This document shows, in pieces, positions 44,644 through 47,380 of a stretch of DNA of 47,380 nt. The stretch is from Acidimicrobiaceae bacterium (GTDB taxonomy: Bacteria; Actinomycetota; Acidimicrobiia; Acidimicrobiales; Aldehydirespiratoraceae): the NCBI GenBank assembly GCA_002729125.1, contig PBTQ01000026.1:1-47380 (forward strand). Reading direction: 5' to 3'. The notes below the pieces were generated by a model that was not told the origin of the DNA, ran no database searches, and saw only the letters and a list, made by a program, of their open reading frames with translations. A program made the position numbers and the translations under genes. Position 1 is the stretch's first letter. Every line of letters starts with the position of its first letter.

Positions 44644-45429
44644 ATGGAGCTTAAGGGGAAGACCATTCTGATCTCGGGGGCCGGTCCCGGTCTCGGTGGT
44701 GCGTGTGCGGCGGCGGCGCTGCGCGACGGCGCCAACGTGATCGCGACCGCTCGCAACCTGGATCGTCTGCAGGGCGCGGTTGCGGAACTCGATCCGGGCG
44801 GTGAGCGCACACTCGCGATGGTGGCCGACATCATGAATAGCGACGCGCTCGGTGTCGCCGTTGCCGCCGGCGTCGAACGATTCGGTGGGCTCGACGGTGT
44901 GGTCAATGTCGCCGCGTACGACGCAGTGATGGGCACCCTCCTTGACATGGACGCCGACACCTTTCGCCAGGTGCTCGAGGTCAACGTCTATGGCTCCACC
45001 AACCTCGTCCGGGCTGCCGTCCCGGCGCTCAAAACCAACGGCGGGGGAGCGGTCGTGCTAATCGGCTCGCAGTCGGCGATGAAGTCCAACCCGGTGCCCC
45101 AGGGGGTGTACGGGCCCTCGAAAGCGGCGCTGCTCGCTGTCGCCCGCGATCTGGCCAACGATCTCGGCCCGGACGGAATCCGCGTCAACACCGTCGTGCC
45201 GAGCTGGATGTGGGGGCCGAACGTGCAGATGTACTGCCAGTGGCAGGCGAGTGAGCGTGGGGTCGAGCCGGAGGACATCAAGAACGAACTGGCGAGCGCC
45301 AATGCCCTTCGAGCGATGGCGGCCGATACCGACGTTGCCGAATCGGTGATTTTCTTCCTCTCCGATCGCAGCTCGATGATTACCGGACAGCGCCTGTTGG
45401 TGAACGCCGGCGAGTACTTCGACACGTGA
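44644..45429 (+). CDS. Short-chain dehydrogenase/reductase (SDR)
   Basis: The product is 261 aa. The dinucleotide motif is GAGPGLGG near residue 12, the structural motif is NVAAY (88-92), and the catalytic set is Ser (142-144 region), Tyr156 and Lys160 in YGPSK. It oxidises or reduces an alcohol or ketone with NAD(P). Substrate unknown. ATG 44644 has a GGGGA run just upstream, and the ORF track start (44581) overlaps the hydrolase. The stop overlaps the NUDIX gene (GTGA). Confidence 0.92.
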   Translation: MELKGKTILISGAGPGLGGACAAAALRDGANVIATARNLDRLQGAVAELDPGGERTLAMVADIMNSDALGVAVAAGVERFGGLDGVVNVAAYDAVMGTLLDMDADTFRQVLEVNVYGSTNLVRAAVPALKTNGGGAVVLIGSQSAMKSNPVPQGVYGPSKAALLAVARDLANDLGPDGIRVNTVVPSWMWGPNVQMYCQWQASERGVEPEDIKNELASANALRAMAADTDVAESVIFFLSDRSSMITGQRLLVNAGEYFDT

Positions 45430-46019
45430 CGGTCCCCGCCGTCCCGGCGGCCTCACTGGTGGTGATCGACGATCGGCCCGATCTCCACGTGTTGCTCGGC
45501 CGCCGGCGACCCGGTGCGTTCGTCGGCGACATGATCGTCTACCCGGGTGGCGCCGTCGATGACGACGACTGGCGACTCGGTCCGGCTCTCGTGCCCGGCG
45601 CCACGGCCCCCGGACTCTCCGCTGCCGATGCGGCGGTGTATATCCATGCCGCGATCCGCGAGACGCGCGAAGAGGTCGGTCTGTTCCCCGACCCGAACGA
45701 GTTGCACGACGGGTCGTCGTTCGCCGCGGTGGGGCACTGGACGACCCCCGAGGAGGTGCCGCGTCGCTACGACACCCGTTTCTTCCTCGCTCGCCACCCC
45801 GGTGGCGAGGCGCGGGTTGCCGATGACGAGCTCGTCGAGGTGTGGTGGGAGCGGCCGGCCGACACACTCGCTCGGATCGAAGCCGGTGAACTCGACGCCA
45901 TCACGCCGACGATCTCGTTCCTCACATCATTGTCGCGGTATCGACATGTAGCCGACGCCTTCGCCGGAACCGAACTCGGTCATCGGCATGCGTTTGCCTG
46001 GGGAATCACCACATTCTGA
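45426..46019 (+). CDS. NUDIX hydrolase
   Basis: The product is 197 aa. The NUDIX helix reads RETREEVGLF, matching R-E-x2-E-E-x-G, but the upstream Gly part (YPGGAVD) is separated by an insertion of about 30 residues, as in NUDT7/NUDT19-type enzymes. Those hydrolyse acyl-CoA or ADP-sugar pyrophosphate bonds, which fits the acyl-CoA genes around. GTG 45426 overlaps the SDR stop. The downstream region to the aquaporin gene is non-coding. Confidence 0.85.
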   Translation: MTVPAVPAASLVVIDDRPDLHVLLGRRRPGAFVGDMIVYPGGAVDDDDWRLGPALVPGATAPGLSAADAAVYIHAAIRETREEVGLFPDPNELHDGSSFAAVGHWTTPEEVPRRYDTRFFLARHPGGEARVADDELVEVWWERPADTLARIEAGELDAITPTISFLTSLSRYRHVADAFAGTELGHRHAFAWGITTF

Positions 46020-46071
46020 GCCGACGTCAGCCCTTCGTTGCTGTCTCGTGTCGATTTGTTTACATCTGGAT

Positions 46072-46100
46072 CTGACATCGTTGCGTCGCCGCACTAAGGT
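46072..46100 (+). promoter_or_regulatory. Promoter of the structured leader/ncRNA
   Basis: CTGACA (46072-46077) and TAAGGT (46095-46100) are separated by 17 nt, the best -35/-10 pair I noticed in the window. ACTAAGGTCCCCG recurs exactly at 41783-41795, before maoC. Confidence 0.4.
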
Positions 46101-46105
46101 CCCCG

Positions 46106-46225
46106 ATGGGTAGGTGTCATACGGATGCAGGGCCGTTCTGACACCAGCTCGGGGGCTTTCGGCCCTCGAACCCCCTCCAGGGAAACTGGGGCCCGGTCGA
46201 CGGCGATCGCCGGCCGGGCCCAAGC
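46106..46225 (+). ncRNA. Candidate structured RNA with optional 11-codon ORF
   Basis: Four hairpins follow the promoter: GGTGTCA/TGACACC (46113-46145); GGGGG/CCCCC (46151-46175); CCAG-ggaaa-CTGG (46177-46189); and GGGCCCGG/CCGGGCCC (46189-46221), which encloses the palindrome GGCGATCGCC. The last stem has no U-tract but could terminate. An ORF from ATG 46106, 5 nt after the -10, reads MGRCHTDAGPF and stops inside the first stem. I do not recognise any known RNA family. It could be a leader, a small RNA or just the NUDIX terminator region. Confidence 0.3.
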
Positions 46226-46272
46226 CCAGAACACTTTGTGTCAACGGCGTGTTGAACCTCGCTGCGCTGTAG

Positions 46273-46278
46273 TACAAC
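46273..46278 (+). promoter_or_regulatory. -10 element of the aquaporin gene
   Basis: TACAAC, then 7 nt, then GTG 46286. Since the aquaporin gene seems to have this separate promoter, the upstream hairpins need not be part of its mRNA. Confidence 0.4.
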
Positions 46279-46285
46279 TCCGCCT

Positions 46286-46963
46286 GTGAACGACCTCGCC
46301 CGCCGCCTGCTCGCCGAATTCCTCGGCACCGCCTTCCTTCTCGTCGGCGTCATCGGTTCGGGCATCATGGCCGAACGCCTTACCGACGATGTCGGGCTGC
46401 AGTTGCTCGCCAACGCAGCGGCCACCGTCGGCGTGCTCTACGCCGTCATCCTGATGTTCGGCGAGGTCTCCGGGGCGCATCTCAACCCGGCGGTCACACT
46501 CGCCGACATCCTTCTGCAGAAGCGGCCGTGGGTCGACCTCGGCCCGTATGTCGCAGTCCAACTGGCCGGCGGCGCCGTCGGCGTGATGGCCGCCAACCTC
46601 ATCTTCGACCTCAACCCGATCAACATCAGCGACAAAGTCCGCGACGGCGGCGGCCAGTACCTTGGGGAACTTATCGCCACCTTCGGCCTGATGGTGCTGA
46701 TCTTCTCCTTGGTGCGCACCGGCCGGGGCCACCTCGTTGCGTCGGCGGTCGCCGCCTATATCGGTGGTGCGTACTGGTTCACCTCGTCGACATCGTTCGC
46801 CAACCCGGCCGTGTCGGTCACTCGAACACTGTCGAACACCTTCGCCGGTATCCATCCCGGTTCGGCACCGATGTTCATCGTGATGCAGTTCGCCGGCGCC
46901 TTGCTCGCCGTCGCCGCCATCCGAGCGCTCTATCCCGACGACGCCGATACCGGAGTTTCCTGA
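46286..46963 (+). CDS. MIP/aquaporin family channel (AqpS-like)
   Basis: The product is 225 aa with six membrane segments and two NPA boxes, HLNPAV at 65-70 and FANPAV at 171-176. Ordinary aquaporins have Arg right after the second NPA (NPAR). Here it is Val (NPAVSVTR), as in the arsenite-permeable AqpS group known from arsenic operons, which share the STSFANPAV and NTFAGI wording. It may therefore pass arsenite, glycerol or another small neutral solute. GTG start. The next gene starts within its stop (TGATG). Confidence 0.87.
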   Translation: MNDLARRLLAEFLGTAFLLVGVIGSGIMAERLTDDVGLQLLANAAATVGVLYAVILMFGEVSGAHLNPAVTLADILLQKRPWVDLGPYVAVQLAGGAVGVMAANLIFDLNPINISDKVRDGGGQYLGELIATFGLMVLIFSLVRTGRGHLVASAVAAYIGGAYWFTSSTSFANPAVSVTRTLSNTFAGIHPGSAPMFIVMQFAGALLAVAAIRALYPDDADTGVS

Positions 46964-47380
46964 TGCCTGAGTTCGTTGTTGTTCGCCACGGGCGGCCGTT
47001 GACCGAACGACTCGAATCGGGGATCGCCGACCCTTCTCTCGACGAGTTCGGTCGCTGGCAGGCCGAGCGAGTCTGCGCCTGGCTGGCCCACGAGCCGGTT
47101 GACACCGTCGTGGCGAGCCCGAAGGCCCGCGCCATCGAGACCGTGCAGCCACTCGTCGATCAGCTCGACATGCCGCTCACGATCGTCGTCGATCTCGACG
47201 AGATCGATCGCTTCTCGTCCGTCTACGTCCCCACCGACATGTGGGGGACCGAGGGCCTCGACATCCTCGAGGCGCTGGGGGAGAAGCGCTACGCCGACAT
47301 CGGGTACGACCCGCCCGACGTGTTCCGTGAACGGATCGCGAACGTCTGGCGCGAGCTCGTCGCCGACCCGCCCGGCGAAC
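46963..47380 (+). CDS. Histidine phosphatase family protein (3' end outside window)
   Basis: At least 139 aa are visible. Phospho-acceptor motif VVVRHGRP at residues 5-12, then ADPSLDEFG, VASPKARAIET and YVPTDMWG. It is absent from the ORF track because no stop occurs before the edge. The ATG overlaps the aquaporin stop. It is a paralogue of the 26672 gene. In AqpS-type arsenic loci the neighbour is often ArsC, but this is a phosphatase-family protein with no ArsC features, so an arsenic link is only a possibility. Confidence 0.85.
   Translation, partial: MPEFVVVRHGRPLTERLESGIADPSLDEFGRWQAERVCAWLAHEPVDTVVASPKARAIETVQPLVDQLDMPLTIVVDLDEIDRFSSVYVPTDMWGTEGLDILEALGEKRYADIGYDPPDVFRERIANVWRELVADPPGE

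Overview
This window is a compact, high-GC bacterial chromosome segment. Genes are dense on both strands, GTG starts are frequent and genes often overlap by 4 bp. The content points to an actinomycete, most likely Acidimicrobiia (Ilumatobacter-like). It includes F420-type luciferase-like oxidoreductases, DUF3097, DUF427, DUF2071, a myo-inositol-1-phosphate synthase, classical menaquinone genes and a heavy load of acyl-CoA genes. This placement is inferred from gene content, because there is no rRNA marker. I see no tRNA, rRNA, CRISPR array, insertion sequence or integrase.

Layout. 1-11.3 kb: the tail of a cytochrome P450, an enoyl-CoA hydratase, a DEAD/DEAH helicase behind a possible leaderless mini-ORF, an LLM oxidoreductase, a small unknown gene, a decayed kynureninase, an acyl-CoA ligase, two adjoining fold-type II PLP enzymes and an MFS carrier. 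11.3-21 kb: a gamma-glutamylcyclotransferase-like protein, a MarR regulator, an AddA/AddB-like recombination helicase-nuclease pair, a sulfatase and DUF3097. 21.1-26.7 kb: a menaquinone operon (menF-menD-menH-menC) joined by 4-bp overlaps. Its first gene is a complete MerR-type regulator fused in frame to isochorismate synthase. 26.7-31.7 kb: a histidine phosphatase, a nucleotidyltransferase, DUF427, a gamma-glutamyltransferase-like protein and an M20 peptidase. 31.8-37.8 kb: an HMG-CoA-synthase-like protein fused to an OB/DUF35 domain, its partner thiolase, DUF2071 and a double-length CaiB/BaiF CoA-transferase. 37.8-47.4 kb: a lipoprotein esterase, a decayed phytanoyl-CoA dioxygenase, Ino1 divergent from a LysR regulator, a MaoC hydratase group, a lipoprotein S33 hydrolase, SDR and NUDIX genes, a structured non-coding region, an AqpS-like aquaporin and a second histidine phosphatase cut by the window end.

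The most interesting item is the MerR-MenF fusion. An enzyme at the entry to menaquinone synthesis carries its own DNA-binding domain, and a dyad sits in its own promoter, which suggests an autoregulated trigger enzyme. Next is the HMGCS-like/DUF35 fusion, which seems to lack both the nucleophilic Cys and the zinc-ribbon Cys residues and is coupled to a Cys-containing thiolase. Third is a recurrent promoter layout: TANNNT lies 6-8 nt before the start codon of most first genes, implying that leaderless mRNAs are the rule here. Two pseudogenes carry several independent lesions each.
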